NCBI RefSeq assembly: GCF_030816195.1
Contig: NZ_JAUSXS010000001.1
Location: forward strand, 496,001 to 560,000
Direction: 5' to 3'
Length of the DNA stretch: 64,000 nucleotides
Source of the DNA: Pseudomonas sp. W4I3
GTDB taxonomy: Bacteria; Pseudomonadota; Gammaproteobacteria; Pseudomonadales; Pseudomonadaceae
Each line of letters starts with the position of its first letter. The first letter of the stretch is position 1. The position numbers were made by a program, and so were the translations under genes. Positions 1 to 10,000 of this stretch are shown here, piece by piece. Under the pieces are notes generated by a model. The model saw nothing but the letters and a program-made list of their open reading frames with translations. It ran no database searches and was not told where the DNA came from.

Positions 1-1
1 C

Positions 2-805
2 TCTCTGAGCGGCATTACCGGCCATGGCACCGGGCCGGAGCAGCCGTTCCTGCCGTTTTACGCCGTGCGTGATCCCTCTCGCTATGGGCGCGACCAGGCG
101 TATTACACGGTGCGCCGCGAACCGCGCGTGCTGTCCAGCGATCAGCGCCGTAACGGCCCGCGCTCCACCTACGTGGGCAGCGAAACCTTCGTCAGCCTGG
201 TGGACAGCCGACAGGCGCCATACCGCCATGATCTGCGCCAGTTGGGCGTCACAGCGCTGTGCACCAACCGCGACCTGCCACTGTTCATGAGCGTAGGCAA
301 CGGCAAGACCGACTTCACCCTGGCCGACAGCGCCCCGGTGCTCTCGGTGCGCTGCGTCGCAGGCCCCAGCCGCCCCCGCGCCAGCCATGCCCACGACGCC
401 AAGGCCTGGCGCCTGATCAGCCAGTTGTCACTCAATTACCTGTCGCTGAGCGAACAGGGCCAGGGCGCCGGCGCCTTGCGTGAACTGTTGCGCCTGTATG
501 GCGACAGCAACGACGCCGCCCTGCAATTGCAGATCGAAGGCCTGCGTGAAGTCAGCAGCAAAGCGGTGACCCGACGCCTGCCGATGCCCGGCCCGATTGT
601 GTTTGGCCGCGGCCTGGAAATTACCCTGGAGTTCGATGAAAACGCGTTTCGCGGCACCGGCGTGTTCCTGCTCGGTGCGGTGCTGGAACGCTTCCTGGCA
701 CGCTACGTGTCGATCAACAGTTTTACCGAGACGGTGATCCGTACCACCGAACGCGGCGAGATCATGCGATGGAAAGCCAAGCCCGGACGTCGTCCGACCC
801 TGTGA
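2..805 (+). CDS. tssF: Type VI secretion baseplate subunit TssF, 3' part
   Basis: This is the C-terminal part (about 267 residues) of a gene that begins before the window; the frame is open from base 2. TssF is a cytoplasmic baseplate wedge component of the type VI secretion system and binds TssG. The visible segment carries family-typical stretches such as FYAVRDPSRYGR near its start and FGRGLEITLEFDENAF near its end. The next gene, tssG, starts inside it with a 37-base overlap, so the two are translationally coupled. Identification rests on recall of the family plus the tssG-tssH neighbours. The start codon and about half of the protein are missing. Confidence 0.93.
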   Translation, partial: SLSGITGHGTGPEQPFLPFYAVRDPSRYGRDQAYYTVRREPRVLSSDQRRNGPRSTYVGSETFVSLVDSRQAPYRHDLRQLGVTALCTNRDLPLFMSVGNGKTDFTLADSAPVLSVRCVAGPSRPRASHAHDAKAWRLISQLSLNYLSLSEQGQGAGALRELLRLYGDSNDAALQLQIEGLREVSSKAVTRRLPMPGPIVFGRGLEITLEFDENAFRGTGVFLLGAVLERFLARYVSINSFTETVIRTTERGEIMRWKAKPGRRPTL

Positions 806-1812
806 GTACCCTGGACGCGATGCACCAGGAGCCCTGGGAATATGACTTCTTCCAGGCGCTGCGGCGTATCGAGTGCGAATCGCCGGACCTGCCGCGCCTG
901 GGCCACTCCCTGCGCCTGGCCGATGACCCGCTGCGCCTGGGGCAACAGGCCGATTGCACCTTCGCCCCGGCCACACTGGCCTCGGTCGACCCCGGTGGCG
1001 AGGGTAAACCGGCGCGTCTGGAGCAGTTCTTCTTCGGCCTCGGCGGCCCCAACGGCCCGCTGCCGCTGCATATCACCGAGTACGTGCGCGAGCGCCAGCG
1101 CAACAACGCCGACAGCACCAGCAAGCAGTTCCTGGATGTGTTCCACCATCGCCTACTGACCTTGTTCTACCGCGCCTGGGCCGAGGCGCGACCGACGGTC
1201 AGTCATGACCGCCCGGACGATGACTACTGGTCCGCACGCCTCGCCGCCTTGAGTGGCCGCGGCATGCCGAGCCTGCTCAACCAGGGGCTTATCCCGGATA
1301 CGGCGAAGCTGCATTACAGCGGTCACTTGTCGGCACAAACCCGTTACCCGGATGGCTTGAAGGCCATCCTCAGTGAGTACTTCGGCTTGCCGGTGGCGAT
1401 CGAAGAATACGTCGGCCAATGGCTGGAATTGCCCGAGCGTAGCCGCGTCGGCGTGAGCGCCAACCGGCTGGGCGTGGATTTTTGCCTGGGCAGCCATGTA
1501 TGGGACCGCCAGCACAAATTCCGTATCCGCCTAGGGCCGCTGAAACTCGACGACTACATGGGCATGCTGCCCGGCCAGCAGCCGTTCAACGAACTGGTGG
1601 CCTGGGTCGCCGAGTACCTGGGCCATGAATTGGACTGGGATCTGAACCTGGTTTTGCAACAACCCGAAGTTCCGGCGCTGCAACTCAACGGCCAGTTCCG
1701 CCTGGGCTTCAATACCTGGCTCGGCCGACCTGCGGTTGATGCCAACGACCTAATCCTGGCGCGGCATTACGCCGATCACGCCACCACCTCAAGGAATCCA
1801 GAGCATGGGTGA
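769..1812 (+). CDS. tssG: Type VI secretion baseplate subunit TssG
   Basis: This 347-residue protein is the TssG baseplate subunit, which forms the wedge with TssF and TssK in the cytoplasm. The early segment EPWEYDFFQALRRIE and the later FFFGLGGPNGPLPLHITEY are typical of the family, and the length is normal. The ATG at 769 lies inside tssF and the stop overlaps the start of tssH by 8 bases, so tssF-tssG-tssH form a tightly coupled operon. No truncation or frameshift is seen. Confidence 0.95.
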   Translation: MESQARTSSDPVSTLDAMHQEPWEYDFFQALRRIECESPDLPRLGHSLRLADDPLRLGQQADCTFAPATLASVDPGGEGKPARLEQFFFGLGGPNGPLPLHITEYVRERQRNNADSTSKQFLDVFHHRLLTLFYRAWAEARPTVSHDRPDDDYWSARLAALSGRGMPSLLNQGLIPDTAKLHYSGHLSAQTRYPDGLKAILSEYFGLPVAIEEYVGQWLELPERSRVGVSANRLGVDFCLGSHVWDRQHKFRIRLGPLKLDDYMGMLPGQQPFNELVAWVAEYLGHELDWDLNLVLQQPEVPALQLNGQFRLGFNTWLGRPAVDANDLILARHYADHATTSRNPEHG

Positions 1813-4465
1813 AATCAGTCGCGCCGCACTGTTCGGCAAACTCAACAGCGTGGCCTACAAGGCCATCGAAGCCGCCACCGTGTTTTGCAAATTGCGGGGC
1901 AACCCGTATGTGGAACTGGCCCACTGGTTTCACCAGTTGCTGCAACTGCAGGACTCGGACCTGCACCGCATTATCCGCCAGTTCAACGTCGAACCGGCGC
2001 GCCTGGCCCGTGACCTCACCGAAGCCCTGGACCGCCTGCCGCGCGGCTCCACATCGATCACCGACCTGTCATCCCACGTGGAAGAAGCGGTGGAACGCGG
2101 TTGGGTGTACGGCAGCCTGATGTTTGGCGAAAGCCAGGTGCGCACCGGTTATTTGGTGCTGGGCATCCTCAAAACGCCAAGCCTGCGCCATGCGTTACTG
2201 GGCTTGTCGTCCGAGTTCGACAAGATCAAGCCCGAGGCCCTGAGCGAGCGCTTTGATGAATACGTGGGCGACTCGCCCGAGAACGCCCTCAGCGCCAGCG
2301 ACGGGTTCAATGCCGGGGTTCCCGGCGAAGCCAGCGGCGCCATGGCCCCCAGCGCGATGGGCAAGCAGGAAGCCCTCAAGCGGTTTACCGTCGACCTGAC
2401 CGAACAGGCGCGCAGCGGCAAGCTCGACCCTATCGTGGGGCGTGATGAAGAGATTCGCCAACTGGTGGATATCCTCATGCGTCGTCGCCAGAACAACCCG
2501 ATCCTCACCGGCGAAGCCGGGGTGGGCAAGACGGCCGTGGTCGAAGGCTTTGCCCTGCGCATCGTCGCCGGCGATGTACCGCCTGCGCTCAAGGACGTGG
2601 AACTGCGCAGCCTCGACGTGGGCCTGCTGCAAGCCGGCGCGAGCATGAAAGGCGAGTTCGAACAGCGCCTGCGCCAGGTCATCGAAGACGTGCAGGCCTC
2701 GCCCAAGCCGATCATCCTGTTTATCGACGAAGCCCACACCCTGGTCGGTGCCGGCGGCGCGGCGGGCACGGGCGACGCGGCCAACCTGCTCAAGCCCGCC
2801 CTGGCCCGTGGCACCTTGCGTACCGTGGCCGCGACGACCTGGGCCGAGTACAAGAAACACATCGAAAAAGACCCGGCCCTGACCCGCCGCTTCCAGGTGG
2901 TGCAAGTCGCCGAGCCGTCGGAAGACAAGGCGCTGCTAATGATGCGCGGCGTGGCCTCGACCATGGAGAAACACCACCAGGTGCAGGTGCTCGACGAAGC
3001 GCTGGAAGCTTCGGTGAAGCTGTCCCACCGCTACATTCCGGCGCGTCAGTTGCCGGACAAATCCGTGAGCCTGCTGGACACCGCCTGCGCCCGCGTCGCG
3101 ATCAGCCTGCACGCGGTGCCGGCCGAGGTAGACGACAGCCGCCGCCGTATCGAAGCGCTGGAAACCGAGCTGCAGATCATCGCCCGTGAACATGCGATCG
3201 GCATCGCCATTGGTGCGCGTCAGACCAACAGCGAAGCCTTGCTGAGCGCCGAGCGTGAGCGTCTGGCCAGCCTGGAAAGCCGTTGGGCCGAAGAGAAAGC
3301 CCTGGTGGATGAGCTGCTCGCCACCCGCGCGACGCTGCGTGAAAAGGTCGGCGAAGTCGACAGCGGCAACGACCAATTGCGTGCCCAGCTGGTGGACCTG
3401 CAACAACGCCTCAGCGCCCTGCAAGGCGAAACCCCGTTGATCCTGCCTACCGTGGATTACCAGGCCGTGGCGTCGGTCGTCGCGGACTGGACCGGTATCC
3501 CGGTGGGCCGCATGGCGCGCAACGAACTGGAAACGGTGCTCAACCTCGACCAGCACCTGAAAAAACGCATCATCGGCCAGGACCATGCCCTGCAGATGAT
3601 CGCCAAGCGCATCCAGACCTCCCGCGCCGGCCTCGACAACCCGAGCAAACCGATTGGCGTATTCATGCTCGCCGGCACCTCGGGTGTGGGCAAGACCGAG
3701 ACCGCCCTGGCCCTGGCCGAAGCCATGTATGGCGGCGAGCAGAACGTGATCACCATCAACATGAGCGAATTTCAGGAAGCCCATACCGTGTCGACCCTCA
3801 AGGGCGCGCCACCGGGCTATATCGGTTATGGCGAGGGCGGCGTGCTGACCGAAGCGGTGCGGCGCAAGCCCTACAGCGTGGTACTGCTGGACGAGGTGGA
3901 AAAAGCCCACCCGGACGTGCATGAAATCTTCTTCCAGGTATTCGATAAAGGCGTGATGGAAGACGGCGAAGGCCGCGTGATCGACTTCAAGAACACGCTG
4001 ATCCTGCTGACCACCAACGCCGGCACCGAGCTGATTTCCCAAGTATGCAAGGACCCGGCGAACATCCCAGAGCCTGAGGAAATCGCCAAGGCCCTGCGCC
4101 AGCCGCTGCTGGAGATCTTCCCACCCGCGCTGCTCGGCCGTCTGGTGACGATCCCGTACTACCCGCTGAGCGACGAGATGCTCAAGGCAATCACCCGCCT
4201 GCAGCTGGGCCGCATCAAGAAGCGCGTGGAAAATACCCACAAGGTCGCCTTCGACTACGACGACGCGGTGGTCGATCTGATCGTCTCGCGCTGCACCGAA
4301 ACCGAAAGCGGCGGACGCATGATCGACACCATCCTCACCAACAGCCTGCTGCCGGACATGAGCCGTGAATTCCTCACGCGCATGCTCGAAGGCAAGGCGC
4401 TGGCGGGGGTGCGCATCAGCAGTCGAGATAACGAATTGCACTACGACTTCAGCGATGCGGCATAA
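1805..4465 (+). CDS. tssH: Type VI secretion AAA+ ATPase ClpV (TssH)
   Basis: The 886-residue protein is a Hsp100/ClpB-type double-ring ATPase that disassembles the contracted TssB/TssC sheath for recycling. Visible in order are an N-terminal Clp-type domain (about 1-160), a first AAA module with Walker A GEAGVGKT near residue 237 and Walker B ILFIDEAHTL near 304, a coiled-coil middle region (about 430-540), and a second AAA module with GTSGVGKT near 625 and VVLLDEVEKAHPDVHE. The C-terminal D2-small domain is complete. The start overlaps tssG by 8 bases. It is the last of the visible structural genes before the effector block; a REPIN separates it from vgrG. Confidence 0.97.
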   Translation: MGEISRAALFGKLNSVAYKAIEAATVFCKLRGNPYVELAHWFHQLLQLQDSDLHRIIRQFNVEPARLARDLTEALDRLPRGSTSITDLSSHVEEAVERGWVYGSLMFGESQVRTGYLVLGILKTPSLRHALLGLSSEFDKIKPEALSERFDEYVGDSPENALSASDGFNAGVPGEASGAMAPSAMGKQEALKRFTVDLTEQARSGKLDPIVGRDEEIRQLVDILMRRRQNNPILTGEAGVGKTAVVEGFALRIVAGDVPPALKDVELRSLDVGLLQAGASMKGEFEQRLRQVIEDVQASPKPIILFIDEAHTLVGAGGAAGTGDAANLLKPALARGTLRTVAATTWAEYKKHIEKDPALTRRFQVVQVAEPSEDKALLMMRGVASTMEKHHQVQVLDEALEASVKLSHRYIPARQLPDKSVSLLDTACARVAISLHAVPAEVDDSRRRIEALETELQIIAREHAIGIAIGARQTNSEALLSAERERLASLESRWAEEKALVDELLATRATLREKVGEVDSGNDQLRAQLVDLQQRLSALQGETPLILPTVDYQAVASVVADWTGIPVGRMARNELETVLNLDQHLKKRIIGQDHALQMIAKRIQTSRAGLDNPSKPIGVFMLAGTSGVGKTETALALAEAMYGGEQNVITINMSEFQEAHTVSTLKGAPPGYIGYGEGGVLTEAVRRKPYSVVLLDEVEKAHPDVHEIFFQVFDKGVMEDGEGRVIDFKNTLILLTTNAGTELISQVCKDPANIPEPEEIAKALRQPLLEIFPPALLGRLVTIPYYPLSDEMLKAITRLQLGRIKKRVENTHKVAFDYDDAVVDLIVSRCTETESGGRMIDTILTNSLLPDMSREFLTRMLEGKALAGVRISSRDNELHYDFSDAA

Positions 4466-4485
4466 ACGTCGCCATGCCTGACACC

Positions 4486-4586
4486 TGTAGGAGCGAGCTC
4501 GCTCGCGAAGAACCCGAGATCGCCGCGCTCATTCTGAATGCCCGCGTCATCGTTGACGACCTTCGCGAGCAAGCTCGCTCCTACAG
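4486..4586. repeat. REPIN (GTAGGAGCGAGC family)
   Basis: An inverted pair of REP sequences: TGTAGGAGCGAGCTCGCTCG on the left and its near-complement ending CGCTCCTACAG on the right, with about 60 bases between. The same family recurs at 21714-21812, 44569-44679 and 58864-58963. It fills the clpV-vgrG gap and ends only 18 bases before the vgrG start. Confidence 0.85.
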
Positions 4587-4604
4587 TTGAAATTGACGGA
4601 TGAA

Positions 4605-6548
4605 ATGATGCTATTCAACCAAGCCTCACGCCTGGCCAAGATCACCAGCCCCCTCGGGCCGGATGTGCTGCTGCTCAATGAAATGGGCGGCGGTGAAGAG
4701 CTGGGCAGGCTGTTCAACTATGAGCTGCAACTGACGTCCCTGGACGCCAACATCGACCTCAACCAGCTGCTGGGCAAGCCGATGAGCGTGGGCCTGCAAC
4801 TGGCGGACGGTGGCGAGCGGCACTTCCATGGCATCGTCGCGCGCTGCAGCCAGAACATCGACCAGGGCCAGTTCGCCAGTTACCAGGTGACCCTGCGCCC
4901 CTGGCTGTGGCTGCTCAGCCGCACCTCCGATTGCCGGATTTTCCAGAACCTGAGCATCCCGCAGATCATCAAGCAGGTGTTTCGCGACCTGGGTTTTTCC
5001 GACTTTGAAGACGCGCTGAGCCGGCCGTATCGCGAGTGGGAATACTGCGTGCAGTACCGCGAGACCAGCTTCGATTTCGTCAGCCGCTTGATGGAACAGG
5101 AAGGCATCTACTACTTCTTCCGTCACGAACAGGACCGCCACGTGCTGGTGCTGGCCGACGCCTACGGTGCCCACACCACCGTGCCCGGCTATGGGTCGAT
5201 CCCGTATTACCCGAAGGACGAGCAGCAGCGCGAACGCGACCATATGCACAACTGGCACCTGGCGCAGGAAGTGCAGCCGGGTTCGCTGGAGCTCAACGAC
5301 TACGACTTCCAGCGCCCCAGCGCCAGCATCGACGTGCGCTCGGCGATGCCGCGCCCGCACACCGCCGGTGACTACCCGCTGTACGACTACCCGGGCACCT
5401 ACGTGCAAAGCGCCGACGGCGAGCACTATGCGCGCACCCGCATCGAAGCCCTGCAAACCCTGCACGAACAGATCGAGTTCGCTGGCAATGCCCGTGGCCT
5501 GGGTTCGGGCCACCTGTTCAGCCTCACCGGCTTCAGCCGCCAGGACCAGAACCGCGAATACCTGATCGTCGGCTGTCGCTACTACATCGTGCAGGAAAGC
5601 CTGGAAAGCGGTGGTGGCGCGGGCGGAGCGCAATTTGAAAGCAGCCTGACCTGCATCGACGCCCAGCAAAGCTTCCGCCCGCTGGCCAGCACCCATCGCC
5701 CTATCGTCAAAGGTCCGCAGACCGCCCTGGTGGTGGGCCCCAAAGGCGAAGAGATCTGGACCGACCAATACGGCCGCGTGAAGGTGCACTTCTACTGGGA
5801 CCGCCACGACCAGTCCAACGAGAACAGCTCCTGCTGGATTCGCGTGTCGCAATCCTGGGCCGGCAAGAACTGGGGCTCGATGCAGATTCCACGGATAGGC
5901 CAGGAAGTGATCGTCAGCTTCCTCGAAGGCGACCCGGACCGGCCGATCATCACCGGGCGGGTGTACAACGCCGAGCAGACCGTGCCCTACGACCTGCCGG
6001 AAAACGCCACCCAGAGCGGCATGAAAAGCCGATCCAGCAAAGGCGGCACGCCGGCCAACTTCAATGAAATCCGCATGGAGGACAAGAAGGGGCTGGAGCA
6101 GTTGTATATCCACGCCGAGCGTAATCAGGACATCGTGGTGGAGGTGGACGAGAGCCATTCGGTGGGGCATGACCGTAATAAAAGCATTGGGCATAACGAG
6201 ACGGTAACCATCGGCAATAACCGTCTGCGCATCGTCAAGCAGGAAGACATCCTCTCGGTGGGCCAGCGCAAGACCGACAGCATCAGCCAGAGCTACGTGA
6301 TTGAAGTGGGCGAGAACCTGCGCCTGGTCTGTGGCGAAAGCATCTTGGAGCTGAACGCCAGCGGGCAGATCAACCTGACCGGTGTGCAGATCAGTTTCTA
6401 CGCCAGCGGCGACGCCGAGTTCAATACCGGCGGTGTCCTGCACCTGAATAACGGTGGCGGCGCGGGCGCCACGCCTGATGGCCAGGGCGTTAAAGCCAGC
6501 ATCGACGCCAACATCAAAGCCGCGTTCCCCACGCCTAAAAGCTCCTGA
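4605..6548 (+). CDS. vgrG: Type VI secretion spike protein VgrG (TssI)
   Basis: A 647-residue VgrG, the trimeric puncturing spike that carries the PAAR tip and effectors. The N-terminal gp27-like part (about 1-380) is followed by the gp5 OB-fold (GPKGEEIWTDQYGRVKVHFY) and then repeated β-helix strands (SVGHDRNKSIGHNETVTIGN). There is no clear extra effector domain at the C-terminus, which ends shortly after a Gly/Asn-rich stretch. I chose ATG 4605, or the adjacent 4608, because an upstream in-frame TTG at 4587 lies against the REPIN edge and lacks a ribosome site. The following Eag and Rhs genes are presumably its cargo. Confidence 0.95.
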   Translation: MMLFNQASRLAKITSPLGPDVLLLNEMGGGEELGRLFNYELQLTSLDANIDLNQLLGKPMSVGLQLADGGERHFHGIVARCSQNIDQGQFASYQVTLRPWLWLLSRTSDCRIFQNLSIPQIIKQVFRDLGFSDFEDALSRPYREWEYCVQYRETSFDFVSRLMEQEGIYYFFRHEQDRHVLVLADAYGAHTTVPGYGSIPYYPKDEQQRERDHMHNWHLAQEVQPGSLELNDYDFQRPSASIDVRSAMPRPHTAGDYPLYDYPGTYVQSADGEHYARTRIEALQTLHEQIEFAGNARGLGSGHLFSLTGFSRQDQNREYLIVGCRYYIVQESLESGGGAGGAQFESSLTCIDAQQSFRPLASTHRPIVKGPQTALVVGPKGEEIWTDQYGRVKVHFYWDRHDQSNENSSCWIRVSQSWAGKNWGSMQIPRIGQEVIVSFLEGDPDRPIITGRVYNAEQTVPYDLPENATQSGMKSRSSKGGTPANFNEIRMEDKKGLEQLYIHAERNQDIVVEVDESHSVGHDRNKSIGHNETVTIGNNRLRIVKQEDILSVGQRKTDSISQSYVIEVGENLRLVCGESILELNASGQINLTGVQISFYASGDAEFNTGGVLHLNNGGGAGATPDGQGVKASIDANIKAAFPTPKSS

Positions 6549-6562
6549 CGAGACCTGTTTCC

Positions 6563-6997
6563 ATGACGTATCGAATCAATGAATTCCAGTTCCAGTTACC
6601 TGCCGGCGAGCTGCAGGATGCGACGATCAACATCCTTAAGTTTCCCGAACTGGGCACCTCGCTGATCGTCAGCCGTAGCCTGCTCACCGAAGGCGAAACC
6701 CTGCACAGCAACTTCAACGACCAGCTCCAGCGCCTGGAAAAACAGGTGCAGGACCTGCGCTATCAACCCGGCGTCGATGTGCGCTTGGGTGCGAATCAAG
6801 AGGTGGAAGGCATCGAGCTGCGCAGCCAGTTCAACAAGGGTAACGACAAGGTGTTCCAGTATCAGCTGGCGTTGGTGATTCCGGGCACGCGCAAGATGCT
6901 TGCGTTGAGTTATGTGAAGGCCGACAAGCTCGGGGATGCCGAAGCTGCGCATTGGGCATTGATCAAGAATTCGCTGTCGTTCGACGCTGTTTCTTGA
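6563..6997 (+). CDS. Eag-type effector chaperone (DcrB/DUF1795)
   Basis: A 144-residue soluble protein of the DcrB/DUF1795 fold, starting MTYRINEFQFQLPAGELQDA and containing FNKGNDKVFQYQLALVIPG. Members next to prePAAR-Rhs effectors (EagR) shield the effector's N-terminal transmembrane helices and help load it on VgrG. The position, 14 bases after vgrG and 12 bases before rhs, fits that role, and the downstream Rhs protein has the expected N-terminal membrane segments. Assignment combines sequence resemblance with context. Confidence 0.85.
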   Translation: MTYRINEFQFQLPAGELQDATINILKFPELGTSLIVSRSLLTEGETLHSNFNDQLQRLEKQVQDLRYQPGVDVRLGANQEVEGIELRSQFNKGNDKVFQYQLALVIPGTRKMLALSYVKADKLGDAEAAHWALIKNSLSFDAVS

Positions 6998-7009
6998 TGA
7001 GCAACTTGT

Positions 7010-10000
7010 ATGTCTGACGCTCTGTGGGCGGCCCGGATGGGCGATGCGCTCTCGCACACGTCGATGATGGCCGACATCCTCGGCGGGGTGCTGGAGGTGG
7101 CGGCGAACATCGCGATCACCGCCGTGGCGACGTTTGCCGTGGTCGCGGCTACCGGCATTACCGTCGCTACCGGGGGGTTGGGATGCATTCTGCTGGGCGC
7201 GGTGGTGGGCACGATAGTCGGCCTTCTCATGAGCAAGAGCGGGGCGGACAAAGGGCTGACCAAATTATGCGATGCCTTCAGTAACGCCCTGTTCCCCCCC
7301 ACGGTGCAGGCAAACATCCTCACCGGCTCCACCGACACGCTCACCAACAATATTCCCGCCGCCCGCGCTGCGGGGGCGATCAGCTCCCACGTTGCACCGG
7401 CGGGTACCGAGTTGGAAGCCCCCGAGCCGGAACCCGAAGCCAGCTACCTGGACATGGCCGAAAGTTTTTTCTCGCAGATGTGGCGCCCGACCGTCGCCAC
7501 ACCGGCGCCCGGTGCCGTGCCCAAGCCATTGGACCTGGTCGTGTGCATGAAGCACCCGCCGATGCCGCCGCAGTTTCTGGCCGAGGGCTCAGACAAAGTC
7601 ACGATCAACGGCCAGCCGGCGGTGCGCAGCGGTGATCGCAGCACCTGCGATGCGACCGTGGTGTCTTCCGGGCTGATTTCCTCCAACGTGACCATCGGCG
7701 GCGGCACAGTGGTGGTGCGCGAGATTCGCAGCGGCAAGACGCCGGGGGTGGGGCTTGCGGTTACGGCGCTGCTGATGCTCAAGGGCGGCAAGGGCAAGTT
7801 CTTCAGCAAGCTGCCATGCATGCTGATTGGTGGGGCCACCTCGATGGCCGTCAGCAGTGCGATGGGCGCGTTGGCCAATGCGGCAACGGGTTCGTCGAAC
7901 CCGGTGCATGCCGCGACTGGCGCCAAAGTGCTGGGCGACGATGAAGAGCTGGATTTTGCACTGCCCGGCATCTTGCCGATTGACTGGCAACGCTTCTACA
8001 ACAGCCGTGACGAGCGCACCGGCAGCCTGTTCGGCGCGGGCTGGAGCGTGCCGTATGAGGTGTGCGTCGAGGTCCGTCCTCATCCCGAAGGCGGCGAAAC
8101 GCTGGTGTACACCGACGAGCAGGGGCGCCCTATCGACATGGGTTCCATTCCCCTGGGTGGAGCAGTGTTCAGCGCCGGTGAAGGCCTTGCCGTACGGCGG
8201 CACCTCAACGGGCAGTTGTTGATCGAAAGTGATGACGGCCTGTACCGCTTGTTTGAACCCACGCCGACCCATGCTGCGCTGTTGCGCCTGGTTCAGTTGG
8301 GTGATCGCAACGACAACCGCATTCATGTCGACTATGACCCAGCCGGGCGCCTGCTGCGGCTGCGCGATACGTTCGATCTGGTGCAGGTTGAGCTGATCCG
8401 CGACCTCGATGCCTTGACCCGGATCGAACGCCTGTACCCCGATCAACGCCGCGAGGTGCTGGTCAGCTATGAGTATGACGTGGCCGGTCAGTTGGCTGTG
8501 GTTCGCGATGCCACCGGGCAGGTTCAACGGCGCTTCGCCTACGATGCCGGACGCCGGATGGTGGAGCATCAGTTACCCACTGGATTGCGCTGTTTCTATG
8601 AGTGGACCTTGGTTGAAGGCCTGGAATGGCGAGTCGTGCGTCACTGGACCGATGAGGGCGACACGTACCAGTTCGACTATGACTTGCAGGCCGGCCTCAC
8701 CCGCATCACCGACGGTTTGCAGCGCGTCAGTACGCGCCTGTGGAACACCCAGCACCAGATCATTCGCTACAGCGACAACCTTGGGCAAACCTGGCTGTTC
8801 GACTGGGATGACGAACGCCAATTGCTCAGCGCCACCGACCCGTTGGGAGGCCGCTACGAATACAGCTACGACGAGTCCGGCAACCTTATCGGTGAAACCG
8901 ACCCGCTGGGCCGCAGCGACTCCACCCTGTGGCTGGAGCATTGGGCGCTACCGCTGGTGGAAACCGACGCCGCCGGCAACAGCTGGCAGTACCGCTACGA
9001 CCAACGCGGCAACTGCATTGCCGAAACAGATCCACTGGGCTACGTCACCCGTTACGGCTATGACGCCCAAGGGCAGGTCGTGGAAATCATCGACGCTAGC
9101 GGCAAGAGCAAGAAGCTGCGCTGGAACCCGTTCGGGCAATTGGTTGAACATATCGACTGCTCAGGTTATCCGACACGGTTCAGCTACGACGAACGCGGCT
9201 TTTTGCAGGCCATCACCGACGCCCTCGGCGAGCGCACTCAATTTCGCTATGACGCTCAGGGCCGCTTGCTCAGCAGCCAGTTGCCGGACGGTCGTACCGA
9301 ACAGTTCCAACGCGACATCAACGGCCAACTGCTGGGCTACACCGACCCCGCCGGGCACACCACGCTCTACCAGCACAACCGGCGTGGCCAGGTCAGCCAG
9401 CGCACCGACGCCCATGGCCGACAGGTGCAGTTTGCCTATGACAGCTACGGGCGCCTGCAAGCGCTGGTCAACGAGAACGGCGAACGTTATCGGTTTGCCT
9501 GGGATGCCGGGGATCGGTTGGCTGAGCAGCAAGACCTCGATGGCAGTGCCAAACGCTACGATTACGACCGGCTGGACAACATCACCACGGTGACCGCCAT
9601 CCCGGCACCGTTTGGCAACGGACTGGCGATTGTTCCTGAAACGCCGCCCGCCCCCCTCATTCATCGGCTGGCGCGCGATGCGGTCGGCCGACTGGTTACT
9701 AAAACCACCGACGATGGTCGTACCGACTACAGCTACGATGAAGTGGATCAGCTGACGGCCGTCACCTTCACCGATCTGCAAGGCAATACCCAGGCCTTGG
9801 GGTTCAGTTACGATCCGCTCGGCCAGTTGCTTGCCGAACAAAGCCCGGCAGGCAGCCTGCAACACCACTACGACGAACTCGGCAACCTGATCCAGACCCA
9901 ATTGCCGGACGGCCGTTGGCTCAATCGCCTGTACTACGGCAGCGGCCACCTGCACCAGATCAACCTTGATGGCCAAGTGATCAGCGACTTCGAACGCGAC

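Noticed and set aside
4587..4604. TTG start for vgrG adding six residues
   Set aside because: The codon abuts the REPIN end and has no ribosome site; the ATG pair at 4605/4608 gives the normal VgrG N-terminus.
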